A stretch of DNA of 64,000 bases from Nitrosomonas sp. HPC101 (GTDB lineage Bacteria; Pseudomonadota; Gammaproteobacteria; Burkholderiales; Nitrosomonadaceae), in the NCBI RefSeq assembly GCF_009833125.1, contig NZ_QRCC01000005.1, positions 62,001 through 126,000 on the forward strand. The letters run 5' to 3'. Position 1 is the first letter of the stretch. Each line of letters opens with the position of its first letter. A model generated the notes under the pieces. It had not been told where the DNA came from. It saw only the letters and a program-made list of their open reading frames with translations, and did no database searches. The translations under genes were made by a program, and so were the position numbers. This document shows, in pieces, positions 39,522 to 48,129 of this stretch.

Positions 39522-40730
39522 ATGTATCAAACGCTTCGTCAGACGGCCACACACGCCAATCCGGGCATAACAGGTTGCTTGCTGCTCCTTGCTTTTCTGG
39601 CAGGGTGTTCAAAATCACCTACAGATTCTCCTCCCCCTCCCCCGCAGGTTGAAGTAACCACTGTTACCACCCGCACAATCGCGGATGAACCCGAGTTCAT
39701 TGGACAAACGGAATCTTTCCGACCCGTTGAAATTCGCTCACAGGTAGACGGTATCATCAAAAAAATATTTTTTATTGAAGGGCGTAATGTCAAAAAAGGT
39801 GACAAGCTGTATCTGATTGATCCAACTCCTTTCAGAGCCGCTTATCTGGGCAGTAAGGCAATGGTCGCCCAGGCACAGGCTCGGCTGGAACAAGCCAACA
39901 AGGATCTGGCCCGGGTGCAACCACTGTTGAAACAAAAAGCAGTCAGCAAAAAAGATGTTGATGATGCTATAGCTGAGGTACGCAGTGCGAAAGCGACTCT
40001 GGATGCGGCACAGAACGATGTGATCAGGACTAAATTTGACCTGGACAACACACTTATCACTGCACCGGTAGAAGGCCGGATTAACCGCAGTCAGTTTTAT
40101 GAAGGACGCCTGATCGAAGCTCAGACCAATCTGTTGACCACCATCGATCAGCTGGATCCTATGTATGTCAATGTGAATATTCCAGAAAGTTATTTGTTGC
40201 GCCTTCGCCGTGAGCTTTCTGAGCACAAGATTGAGAGACCTGAAAGTATTTTTCAGCTGCGTGGTGTGATGACTTTTTCCGATGGCAGTATCTATCCGGA
40301 AGAAGGATTGCTGGATTTTGAAGATATCGTGATACGGCCTGAAACCGGCATGCTGCTGGGGCGATTCATGTTTCCCAACCCGGCCGGCAAAAATCCCCCC
40401 GGAGAAGCTCACTTCTACCCGGGCCAGTTTGTCAAAATTCGCATTAAAGGTTACAGCAGAACAGGAGCAGTTTTGATTCCCCAGCGTGCTGTGCAGCAAC
40501 GGCCGAGCGGCTCATTCGTTTATGTTATTAATGAAGGGAAGGCAGAACTCCGTCCAGTACTGGCCAGCGCATGGCGTGGCAGTGAATGGTTGATTGAAAG
40601 CGGCCTGCGTGCAGGAGAGCAGGTGATCGTGGAAGGAATTCACAGAGTCCATCCAGGCGTTGAAGTAGATCCTGTCCCTTACCAGCAGAAAGAAGAAAAC
40701 CAGACCTCCTCAAGCAATCATCAAGAATAA
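39522..40730 (+). CDS. RND efflux periplasmic adaptor (membrane fusion protein)
   Basis: 402 residues from the ATG at 39522, chosen because it gives a lipoprotein signal with lipobox LLAFLAGC; a longer upstream frame overlaps the previous gene. A Pro-rich tether (residues ~35-40) precedes the first lipoyl half (VEIRSQVDGIIKKIFFIEG), a helical hairpin (about 105-170), the second half (LITAPVEGRINRS) and a beta-barrel domain. It bridges pump and outer-membrane channel. 17 bp before the RND gene. Confidence 0.94.
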   Translation: MYQTLRQTATHANPGITGCLLLLAFLAGCSKSPTDSPPPPPQVEVTTVTTRTIADEPEFIGQTESFRPVEIRSQVDGIIKKIFFIEGRNVKKGDKLYLIDPTPFRAAYLGSKAMVAQAQARLEQANKDLARVQPLLKQKAVSKKDVDDAIAEVRSAKATLDAAQNDVIRTKFDLDNTLITAPVEGRINRSQFYEGRLIEAQTNLLTTIDQLDPMYVNVNIPESYLLRLRRELSEHKIERPESIFQLRGVMTFSDGSIYPEEGLLDFEDIVIRPETGMLLGRFMFPNPAGKNPPGEAHFYPGQFVKIRIKGYSRTGAVLIPQRAVQQRPSGSFVYVINEGKAELRPVLASAWRGSEWLIESGLRAGEQVIVEGIHRVHPGVEVDPVPYQQKEENQTSSSNHQE

Positions 40731-40747
40731 ACCGCGTAAGGCGTGCC

Positions 40748-43700
40748 ATGAATTCCCGTTTTTTTATTGAGCGACCGATTTTTGCATCGGTATTGTCCAT
40801 CATCATCGTAATTGTCGGTCTGGTTTCCCTGAGTGATCTCCCGGTTGCCCAGTTTCCTGAGATCACACCGCCTGTTGTTCAAATTGATGCGGATTATCCG
40901 GGTGCCAGTGCGGATGTGGTGGCGGAGGCCGTTGCACGCCCGATAGAAGTGCAGCTACCGGGTATCGATAATCTTCTGTATTACGAATCCACCAGCACAA
41001 ACGACGGCCACATGACAATGAGGCTCACATTCGAAATTGGGACGGATATCGATATCGCACAAGTACAAACCCAGAATCGGCAGAAACTGGCTGAACCGCA
41101 ACTGCCTGATGAGGTGATCCGGCAAGGGATAACGGTCAAGAAAACCTCACCTGATCTACTGCTGGTTGTTGCACTGAGCTCTACCGACCCTGCTCACGAC
41201 ACCATATTTTTGTCGAACTACGCCGTACTCAGAGTACTCGACAATATAAAACGACTTCCCGGTGTTGGAGATGCTTCAATCTTTGGCGGTCAGAATTATT
41301 CCATGCGGCTGATCCTCGATCCTGTCCGGATGGCGCAGCTCAATTTCACACCGAGTGATATTGTTGCTGCCGTTCGTGAGCAGAATCGGGATTTTCCTGC
41401 TGGGAGAATTGGCCGCGAGCCAGTAATCAATGAGACTGAGCTCACCATTCCCGTTATGACCAAGGGGCGGATGAGCGAGGTCAAGGAATTTGAAGACATG
41501 ATCATCCGGGCTTATCCGGATGGCTCCATGGTGCGATTGAAAGACGTGTCACGAGTAGAGTTGGGTGCACAATCCTATGATCTGCAAGCGCGCCAGAACG
41601 GACGACCCAATACCTTTTTGCTGACTTATCTTTCACCTGGCGCCAATGCGCTTGAAACAGCACAGCGTATCCGTAATGAAATGGACGCGCTTGCCAAGGA
41701 TTTTCCTGCTGGTGCGTCCTATGATGTGCCTTACGATACCACCACATTCATTGAAGTTTCAATCAATGAGGTTGTAAAAACGCTGGCGGAAGCTTTGCTG
41801 CTGGTCGTGCTGGTTGTTTTCGTCTTTTTACAAAGTTGGCGTGCCACGCTGATACCGGCTGTCGCAGCGCCCATTTCTCTCATTGGTACGTTTATGGGGA
41901 TGGAGGCACTGGGGTTCTCAATCAATACACTCACTCTGTTTGGCATGGTGCTCTCCATTGGTATCGTGGTGGATGATGCGATTGTCGTGGTGGAAAACGT
42001 CGAACGCCATATAACCAATGGCCTCACGCCTAAAAATGCCGCAATAAAGGCCATGCAGGAATTATTCGGGGCACTGATTGCCATCGTCCTGGTGCTTGCT
42101 TCGGTATTCCTGCCCGTTGCATTTTTAGGCGGTATTACCGGTGAACTGTACAAACAATTTGCCATAACGATCGCGTTGTCAGTCATGATATCCGGTTTCG
42201 TCGCGCTGACACTCAGCCCTGCTTTATGTGCCATCGTGCTTAAACCTGGTCATGATTCTCCTAACAGGCTATGGAAAATTTTTAACCGAACATTTGACTG
42301 GGCACAAGCGCGTTACGTCAACATGGCCGGTACGATCATAAAAAAATCGGCGTTATCAATTTTCATCTTTTTAATAGTGATATTTTTTGCTGTCGGCTTG
42401 TTCAAAACGGTGCCGGGAGGTTTTCTTCCGGAAGAGGATCAGGGTTATTTTATTACGATCGTTCAACTTCCGGATGGCGCATCCATTTCTCGTACCCAAA
42501 AGGTTCTGAAAAAAATAGAAGATTATTTTCTATCCATTCCGGCTATTCATTCGACTGATGCAATGGCTGGCATGAATTTTGTTTTCAGTAGCCGTGGCCC
42601 GAATCACGCCACGATGTTCGTGCCACTGCACCATTGGGATACACGAAAAGACACTGAAAACCAGGTGCAGAACCTGATTGCCAGTTCATTTGGTGAATTT
42701 GCAAAAATCCCTGAAGCGCTGATACTTTCCTTTAACGCACCCTCGATCCGAGGGTTGGGTGCAACAGGTGGCTTTTCAATTCAATTGCAGGATCCAAGCG
42801 GAGGAGATTTTTCAGAATTTGCCGAAACAGCCCAGGCATTTGTAAACAAGGTCATGGAACATCCGGCCATCGGCATGGCCGGCACCAACTTCCGTGTCAG
42901 TGCCCCCAGACTATATGCCCATGTAGATCGCGAACGTGCCAAAGCCCTGGGTGTACCCATATCGGATGTCTTCGATACGATGCAGGCTTATTTTGGTAAC
43001 TTGTACGTGAATGACTTTGTCAAGTTTGGCCGCGTTTATCGTGTACAAACCGAGGCGCCACCCGAGTATCGATCCAGCCCGGATGATATTCGCAATATCT
43101 ACGTTCGTGCCCAATCCGGAACAACCAGTACAATGATACCGCTCGATTCTGTGGTGACCGCCGAGTTCAACAGCGGTCCGGATCCGGTGACTCATTTCAA
43201 CGGATTCAATTCCGCACTCGTGCTGGGAAGTGCAGCACCAGGCTACAGCTCCGGACAGGCTCTGAGTGCACTGCAGGAAGTAGCTGATGAAGTACTGGCA
43301 CCCAAGGGCTACGCTCTCGATTGGAGCGGAATTACCTATCAGGAAAAAAAGGCGGACAGTGGGCAAAAAATATGGATACTTTCCTTTGCTCTGCTCATGG
43401 TGTTTTTAGTCTTGGCTGCTTTATATGAAAGCTGGTCCATTCCATTTGCTGTCATTTTAGCGGTACCCTTCGGCATATTGGGTGCATTGCTGGCTATCTG
43501 GATGCGTGGATTAACCGATGATATTTATTTCCAGGTTGGATTGATTACTCTGATTGGGTTATCCGCTAAAAACGCTATTCTTATTGTAGAGTTCGCCAAT
43601 GACTTATATGCCAACGGTGCATCACTGACCGAAGCTGCTCTGGAAGCAGCCCGGGTTCGTTTCCGTCCGATCATCATGACTTCCATGGCCTTTATCATGG

Positions 43701-43942
43701 GAGTGTTTCCACTTGCAATTTCATCCGGAGCAGGCGCTGCCAGTCGTATAGCTATCGGCACTACCGTGCTTGGAGGTATGCTGGCGGCTACTTTTATGGC
43801 TATATTTTTTGTACCACTTTTTTTCGTGCTTATCGGAAAAATTACCCATCGCAGCAGACGCCCTGTTTCCGAAGCCGTACAAACTGAAACTGGAAATCAG
43901 GCAATTATTGCCAGCAATAAGGAAGATGCTGATGGCAAATGA
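40748..43942 (+). CDS. RND multidrug efflux pump, HAE1 (MexF/OqxB-like) family
   Basis: 1,064 residues, full length. Starts with the canonical RFFIERPIFASVLSIIIVIV transmembrane helix 1. Two large periplasmic loops separate TM1-2 and TM7-8. TM4 carries the proton-relay Asp pair in GIVVDDAIVVVENVERH (about residues 401-417), and TM10-11 contain GLSAKNAILIVEFANDLY with the conserved Lys. The pump takes up hydrophobic compounds from periplasm/inner leaflet and expels them through the tripartite complex by proton exchange. Substrates unknown. The operon has no adjacent regulator and ends about 100 bp before MITE copy 2. Confidence 0.96.
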   Translation: MNSRFFIERPIFASVLSIIIVIVGLVSLSDLPVAQFPEITPPVVQIDADYPGASADVVAEAVARPIEVQLPGIDNLLYYESTSTNDGHMTMRLTFEIGTDIDIAQVQTQNRQKLAEPQLPDEVIRQGITVKKTSPDLLLVVALSSTDPAHDTIFLSNYAVLRVLDNIKRLPGVGDASIFGGQNYSMRLILDPVRMAQLNFTPSDIVAAVREQNRDFPAGRIGREPVINETELTIPVMTKGRMSEVKEFEDMIIRAYPDGSMVRLKDVSRVELGAQSYDLQARQNGRPNTFLLTYLSPGANALETAQRIRNEMDALAKDFPAGASYDVPYDTTTFIEVSINEVVKTLAEALLLVVLVVFVFLQSWRATLIPAVAAPISLIGTFMGMEALGFSINTLTLFGMVLSIGIVVDDAIVVVENVERHITNGLTPKNAAIKAMQELFGALIAIVLVLASVFLPVAFLGGITGELYKQFAITIALSVMISGFVALTLSPALCAIVLKPGHDSPNRLWKIFNRTFDWAQARYVNMAGTIIKKSALSIFIFLIVIFFAVGLFKTVPGGFLPEEDQGYFITIVQLPDGASISRTQKVLKKIEDYFLSIPAIHSTDAMAGMNFVFSSRGPNHATMFVPLHHWDTRKDTENQVQNLIASSFGEFAKIPEALILSFNAPSIRGLGATGGFSIQLQDPSGGDFSEFAETAQAFVNKVMEHPAIGMAGTNFRVSAPRLYAHVDRERAKALGVPISDVFDTMQAYFGNLYVNDFVKFGRVYRVQTEAPPEYRSSPDDIRNIYVRAQSGTTSTMIPLDSVVTAEFNSGPDPVTHFNGFNSALVLGSAAPGYSSGQALSALQEVADEVLAPKGYALDWSGITYQEKKADSGQKIWILSFALLMVFLVLAALYESWSIPFAVILAVPFGILGALLAIWMRGLTDDIYFQVGLITLIGLSAKNAILIVEFANDLYANGASLTEAALEAARVRFRPIIMTSMAFIMGVFPLAISSGAGAASRIAIGTTVLGGMLAATFMAIFFVPLFFVLIGKITHRSRRPVSEAVQTETGNQAIIASNKEDADGK

Positions 43943-44040
43943 TGGTTATTTCGAGCTGAATGCCTGCAAGGATAAAGAACTGCAGGTGGCACTGACACAT
44001 AACCGAGGTAAGGAACAGGAACATACATGCGCGATGTTGA

Positions 44041-44181
44041 GGAGCCCCTGAAAAACCACCTGCGTTGTTCATTTATGTGTTAAAAGTCGGCTCAAAATGC
44101 TCATTTATTGCGAATAAACTCCGCTTTTTTGCTGTCTTTTTCCTTGAACTGACTGCCTCGCTGACGTTTTTCAGAGGTTCC
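44041..44181. repeat. MITE-like element, copy 2
   Basis: 141 bp. Left end GGAGCCCCTGAAAAA and right end TTTTTCAGAGGTTCC are imperfect inverted repeats. The interior (TGTTAAAAGTCGGCTCAAAA from 44078, then TGCTCATTTATTGCGAATAA) is the same unit as at 10191-10337, in the same orientation, with scattered substitutions. It has no coding capacity. It lies in the spacer after the RND gene. Confidence 0.75.
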
Positions 44182-44328
44182 CTGGTGGAGGATTCGCCGG
44201 CGTGCCTCTAGGTTTTATAAAGAATTGAAAGGCTATTTGTTTGCAGTAAATTCACTGTTCACGATTTTCGTAGATAAATAGCGCAGAACGCAGTTTGATC
44301 GCAACATCCTTTCCCTCGGGGTAGTTTT

Positions 44329-44670
44329 TCATACGCTGGGGGGGTAAAATCTTTCCTTGACAACCTCCAGCCCAGCACCGCATTGCCAGCATAGCTGGAA
44401 ATTACCCGGATTTTCCTCACCACACTTCGGGCAGAAAATGCTATCAGTCACTTGTGGCATCTGCTCGTAGGTTGAAACGATTGCCCGTCCGCGATCGTAG
44501 TCAAGATCGCGTACAACCCATACCTCAGGATAAGCATGGGTAAATGGAATTTCTCCCACGCCTCCCTGCGCATACTCATTGAACAACCTGGATGGGATAT
44601 AGGCACTTTCCAGCAGATCCTGAATGATGTGCGCTTCCAGCAAATTATTAGCGATATAAAGTTTTTTCAT
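44329..44670 (-). CDS. DUF2007 zinc-ribbon protein
   Basis: 113 residues from the ATG at 44670; a longer frame to 44922 has an unlike, Arg/Ser-rich extension, so the shorter start is preferred. The DUF2007 part (KKLYIANNLLEAHIIQDLLE, about 2-70) is the ferredoxin-like 'signal transducing' domain, and a C-terminal zinc ribbon has CPKC...CWQC (residues ~87-105). Homologues are small cytoplasmic proteins of unknown function. It stands alone and is convergent with the RND operon, with MITE copy 2 between. Confidence 0.85.
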   Translation of the reverse strand: MKKLYIANNLLEAHIIQDLLESAYIPSRLFNEYAQGGVGEIPFTHAYPEVWVVRDLDYDRGRAIVSTYEQMPQVTDSIFCPKCGEENPGNFQLCWQCGAGLEVVKERFYPPSV

Positions 44671-45303
44671 ATAGCGAACAAGATTATTACATAATGATTT
44701 GATCAAACTGACATCACCAGTCATTTTTTGCTTCCCATGGGTCGATAGCACCAAAGCTGGCAGTCTGGAATCGTGCAATGTTTCGCGCAGCGATAGTTGT
44801 GGCCGGGCAGCTATGATGGCAGTAATATAGCGGCTTAACGTGAAAAATTTCCTGCTACAGCTTTGAGTATAACGGTCAGATCTGCGTGATGCCGAGCGAT
44901 ATGGGTGATCGAATACCAGCACATACGACCTTCGAGCAGTTCTGGCAGGAAAACGGTTGTTGCAATAGTGTCATGAGTTTCAGCTTTAGTACTACGACCT
45001 GCTGCTTGTATACGAAGTGCATGGTGCACTTTGTCAGATCAATGCTAGCGTAGCAGGAATAATGACATCATCTGCTGTCCAGTAAGCTGAAATAGTCATT
45101 TTCCTGCCATCTGGTAAAGAGGTTTTCTGCTGACTTTGTAAAGGGAGCAATGACCAAATCCAAATAAACCAAATGCGATCATTTTCCTTCTGCCTGGAGC
45201 TGCACTACAGAAATACTATACTGCAGGGTTAACTTGACTCCTGATGCTGTTTATACAAGAGGTATTTCGTTATTTTCATCATCATTTATCCGGAGGGCAT
45301 GCC
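44671..45303. other. 633-bp region without a confident gene
   Basis: Both strands hold only short frames. A minus-strand frame at 45029-44835 (64 codons, containing LPELLEGRMCWYSITHIARH) has gene-like composition but matches nothing I recognise and is not followed by a continuation. It may be a fragment of a lost gene. The 60 bp before 45304 end in CCGGAGGGC, the ribosome site of the next gene. Confidence 0.4.
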
Positions 45304-45777
45304 ATGCGACACGTTGCTACAATTACTTTCATTGCCAGCCTGACAGGTTTGTCATCACCTGTGTTTTCGTTTCCTGCCATTATAGCTGATGCTATGGATA
45401 CCTCAGCCAGCATGAGGGTGGCATTATTACCTTTGCGAACGGCACACCCGGCTATTTCAGGATTCGATCAGCAGATCCTGACAAATAAACAGGATACAGC
45501 GCATATTTTTTCTATTTTCCGGAATTCAAATCTTTTCCAGCCCGTGTATATCGTGGCGTCTGGCGCAGAAGCTACTGGTAAGTCTGCCATACAGCCAGTA
45601 ATTCAGGGTAATGAAATACAGGATGAGCGTATGGAATTTGAAGAACAGGCAACGCGCAGAGAGTTCGGGGATGAATCGAATCAGGAAGAATTTAAAGAGC
45701 AGGCTGTACGCAAGGAATTTGGCGGGCAGACAAAATTTGCAGAACCTGTCCCCGAAGCAGGGAAGCATGATCGTTGA
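45304..45777 (+). CDS. small exported protein with acidic tandem repeat, unknown
   Basis: 157 residues from the ATG at 45304, chosen because GGAGGG lies five bases upstream and a signal peptide (RHVATITFIASLTGLSSPVF, cleavage near 22-25) starts there. The mature part has no recognised domain. The C-terminus holds two copies of an 18-residue unit, EFEEQATRREFGDESNQE and EFKEQAVRKEFGGQTKFA, encoded by 54-bp direct repeats beginning at 45634 and 45688. The repeats are highly charged and probably helical. Likely periplasmic; function unknown. It lies in a decayed neighbourhood and may be lineage specific. Confidence 0.6.
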   Translation: MRHVATITFIASLTGLSSPVFSFPAIIADAMDTSASMRVALLPLRTAHPAISGFDQQILTNKQDTAHIFSIFRNSNLFQPVYIVASGAEATGKSAIQPVIQGNEIQDERMEFEEQATRREFGDESNQEEFKEQAVRKEFGGQTKFAEPVPEAGKHDR

Positions 45778-45960
45778 TGCATAGCTGTTGATAAGACTCA
45801 GGTTGTTGATCCCTGACGCTGTGATGCGCTTCGCGCTGAGATACTGAACAGATTAGATTTTCAGTTTTCTGCCAAAAACACCCTGCGCAAACAGGATGTT
45901 TAACTGTTAGAAAATTGAAAGCCAGTGGTGATCAGTTCCTTACGGTAATTGTTTGACTGA

Positions 45961-46570
45961 TTACGATCTTGTGATATTGGGTGCTTCGGCGGTCACCATT
46001 AGCATGCTGTCGCTCGGTGCGCTGCCCCATGTATTCCAATGATAGTTCAATGATTTATCGTTAATAGCGGCAATTGAATTACCATCGATTTTCAGATTAA
46101 TTTTGTGGGTGTTATTGTCAGCCTTTATCTCGATATTTTCGAAATGACCAACTTTCCGGCCATCCTTGAGGTTGAATCGAATAATCTGTAGTGGCGGTTC
46201 TATCGTGGAGCCGGCGTCGTTATTTTTACGTTTATAGTAACCGACGAGGACACTCCCAAGTTGCTTGCCAGCAGCATCAAAGACGTACGCTACCAGGGCA
46301 TGCTGTCATCACTCAGCGGAATAGTGTTCCAGGTAAAGCTGAGGTCTGGCTTATCATCTTCCTTAACTGTGTTGCCGTGCAGCTCTGTGCGTACTGCACC
46401 ATTATATTGTCGGAGTAGTTGACGCTCACAGCTACGCTGCCAGATGTCGCTCCATTATAGCTGATGTTGGCTAGTTTGGCGCCGTTGTCTGTCGCCCAGC
46501 GGGTACCTTTGGCCATATCGCTCAAGTATGCACGGCCGTCCGGCATGGGAATACGTACAAGGATGCACGC
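45961..46570 (-). pseudogene. degenerate subtilisin (S8) peptidase with Ig-like repeats
   Basis: Minus-strand remnant read in at least two shifted frames. 46570-46430 encodes an S8 peptidase piece (GRAYLSDMAKGTRWATDNGA, then KLANISYNG), the helix and strand just before the substrate-binding region. After a frameshift (about 46420) come Ig-like pieces: DKPDLSFTWNTIPLSDDSMP, then AYVFDAAGKQLGSVLVGYY, then KINLKIDGNSIAAINDKSL and YHWNTWGSAP, to a TAA at 45961. No catalytic Asp, His or Ser region and no signal peptide remain. The intact ancestor was probably a secreted or surface protease of several hundred residues. Confidence 0.65.
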
Positions 46571-46631
46571 ATTCCAAGCTACCGCATAGAGTTGCTTGCT
46601 GTTGCCTGCAAAATAGTGTGGAATATGCAGC

Positions 46632-47015
46632 ATGAAAAATGACCAGAAATATAACATCAAGGTGGAAGTGCATACTGCTTACCTGCAGAATCAGTCAGAT
46701 CCCGCAGAGGAACAGTATGTGTTTGCCTACACGATTACGATCAGTAATACAGGGAACGTGGCTTCTCAACTGGTGAGCCGCCACTGGATCATCACCGATG
46801 CTGGTGGAGCGATACGGGAGGTACGGGGGTTAGGTGTGGTTGGGGAGCAACCTTTGCTTAAACCTGGCGAGAGTTTTGAGTACACCAGTGGAACTGCAAT
46901 TTCCTCTGTTGCGGGCTCCATGAAGGGGTTTTACCAGATGGTAGCTGAAGATGGTTTTCATTTTTCGGTGGAAATTCCTGAATTCATTCTGAGCGTGCCG
47001 CGTGTGCTACACTGA
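46632..47015 (+). CDS. apaG: ApaG/CorD protein
   Basis: 127 residues, exact ApaG length. The fold is a fibronectin III-like beta sandwich; diagnostic pieces are YVFAYTITISNTGNVASQLV, RHWIITDAGG and the glycine-rich VRGLGVVGEQPLLKPGESFE (about residues 62-81), with GSMKGFYQMV near the end. ApaG is a small cytoplasmic protein associated with cobalt/magnesium resistance and Ap4A metabolism; its biochemical role is unsettled. In many proteobacteria it neighbours ksgA and apaH, but here it sits alone between decayed genes. Confidence 0.95.
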   Translation: MKNDQKYNIKVEVHTAYLQNQSDPAEEQYVFAYTITISNTGNVASQLVSRHWIITDAGGAIREVRGLGVVGEQPLLKPGESFEYTSGTAISSVAGSMKGFYQMVAEDGFHFSVEIPEFILSVPRVLH

Positions 47016-47018
47016 TTT

Positions 47019-47270
47019 GTGAACGTTGATCCGCTGACAATGCTCTGCGGTATGCTTGCGCTATATCTGATTCCAACTCCGTTGGGGGAGGAAGATTTCA
47101 CCAAAATATTGTCTATCGGAGTTCAGCAACCGGCTGGATCTGCAAAAAAGAGTCGGCGATATTTTTGCTGTACGGACAGCCTGAAAGCCATAGTGGTTCG
47201 CAGTCGAGAACGTAATGAAGTGATTCTTATGGAGTTGCTATTCAAACAAGATGGATTTTACCTCGGCTGA
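47019..47270 (+). pseudogene. probable fragment of a tetrapyrrole-methylase-like SAM methyltransferase
   Basis: An open frame of 83 codons begins with GTG three bases after apaG. Its segment ALYLIPTPLGEEDFTKIL resembles the N-terminus of the RsmI/YraL-type methylase family, but that family has 230-280 residues and the rest of this frame matches it poorly (only a possible end-piece, VILMELLFKQDGFYLG). An internal deletion of a former gene is the simplest explanation. Weak evidence; the remaining 156 bp to the tlpA stop show nothing. Confidence 0.35.
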
Positions 47271-47426
47271 TTCCATTTCCGTTCCATTGATACATTAATC
47301 ATTTGAAGCTGAGCAGCAAGGATTAGATGCGCTGGTAATTTCTGTTCAGGCATCCTGGGTAAGAACTTGAGATGATTTTCTCCAGAGAAATAACACTTTT
47401 ACCAGTCTTACGATATAAAGGGGGTG

Positions 47427-47972
47427 TTACAGTATCGGTTGAATGATTTTCTCTATCTGCTGTTTCTTGATTCGCCCCAAGTGGGTATCGATGATCGTAC
47501 CATTGCGATCAATAGTCACGGTGAAGGGCAGGGCACCCTGCGGATTACCCATAGCCTCTGCCAGTGTAAAGGCATCGAATTCCCCGGCCAGGACAGGATA
47601 GTTGATATTGAACTCCTTGCTGAACGCAGCGACTTTTTCGGCGTTGTCTATGGCGATTCCGACGATAACAAAATCTTTCTGGTGGTACGTCGTATACGTA
47701 TCGATCAACTCAGGAATTTCATCCCGACAGGGTAGACACCAGGTTGCCCAGAAATTGACAACAATAACTTTCCCCTGCCATTGCGACATAGCCTGAGGAA
47801 TACCTTCCGGGGTTGAGAGTGTCGTGTTGAAGAATGTTTCTGCTGCAACCTGCCTGACGCTATCCGGCAGGGTAGTTGTGATACCCATTTCTCTGGATTT
47901 ATAGGCAACACCGGCGGCCAGAGAAAGGATAGCGACAATAACGTAAAATGAAAATTTGTTGGGTCTGGACAT
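47427..47972 (-). CDS. TlpA/ResA-like thiol-disulfide oxidoreductase
   Basis: 181 residues. An N-terminal anchor (FSFYVIVAILSLAAGVAY, about 7-24) holds a thioredoxin domain in the periplasm. The redox motif is VVNFWATWCLPCRDEIPEL (Cys near residues 79 and 82), followed by FVIVGIAIDN and the cis-Pro region GALPFTVTIDRNG. Such proteins reduce disulfides, for example apocytochrome c haem motifs or copper-centre proteins. dsbD lies upstream on the same strand (157-bp gap) and is the natural electron donor. Confidence 0.92.
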   Translation of the reverse strand: MSRPNKFSFYVIVAILSLAAGVAYKSREMGITTTLPDSVRQVAAETFFNTTLSTPEGIPQAMSQWQGKVIVVNFWATWCLPCRDEIPELIDTYTTYHQKDFVIVGIAIDNAEKVAAFSKEFNINYPVLAGEFDAFTLAEAMGNPQGALPFTVTIDRNGTIIDTHLGRIKKQQIEKIIQPIL

Positions 47973-48129
47973 AGAGGATTCCGGAAAGAAGTGGATTTTA
48001 CGCGGTACAGCACATAGATAGCGAATATCAGTATCGGGTATTCTCTATACAGGCGACGTACTCAAGACATGATGTGAACTTGTCATGCCTGTGAAATGGT
48101 GCGGGTGTGGATAGGTTGCTTCCTGATTA

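Noticed and set aside
39738-40499. Minus-strand open frame of 253 codons
   Set aside because: Antisense to the efflux adaptor gene, no homologue recognised.
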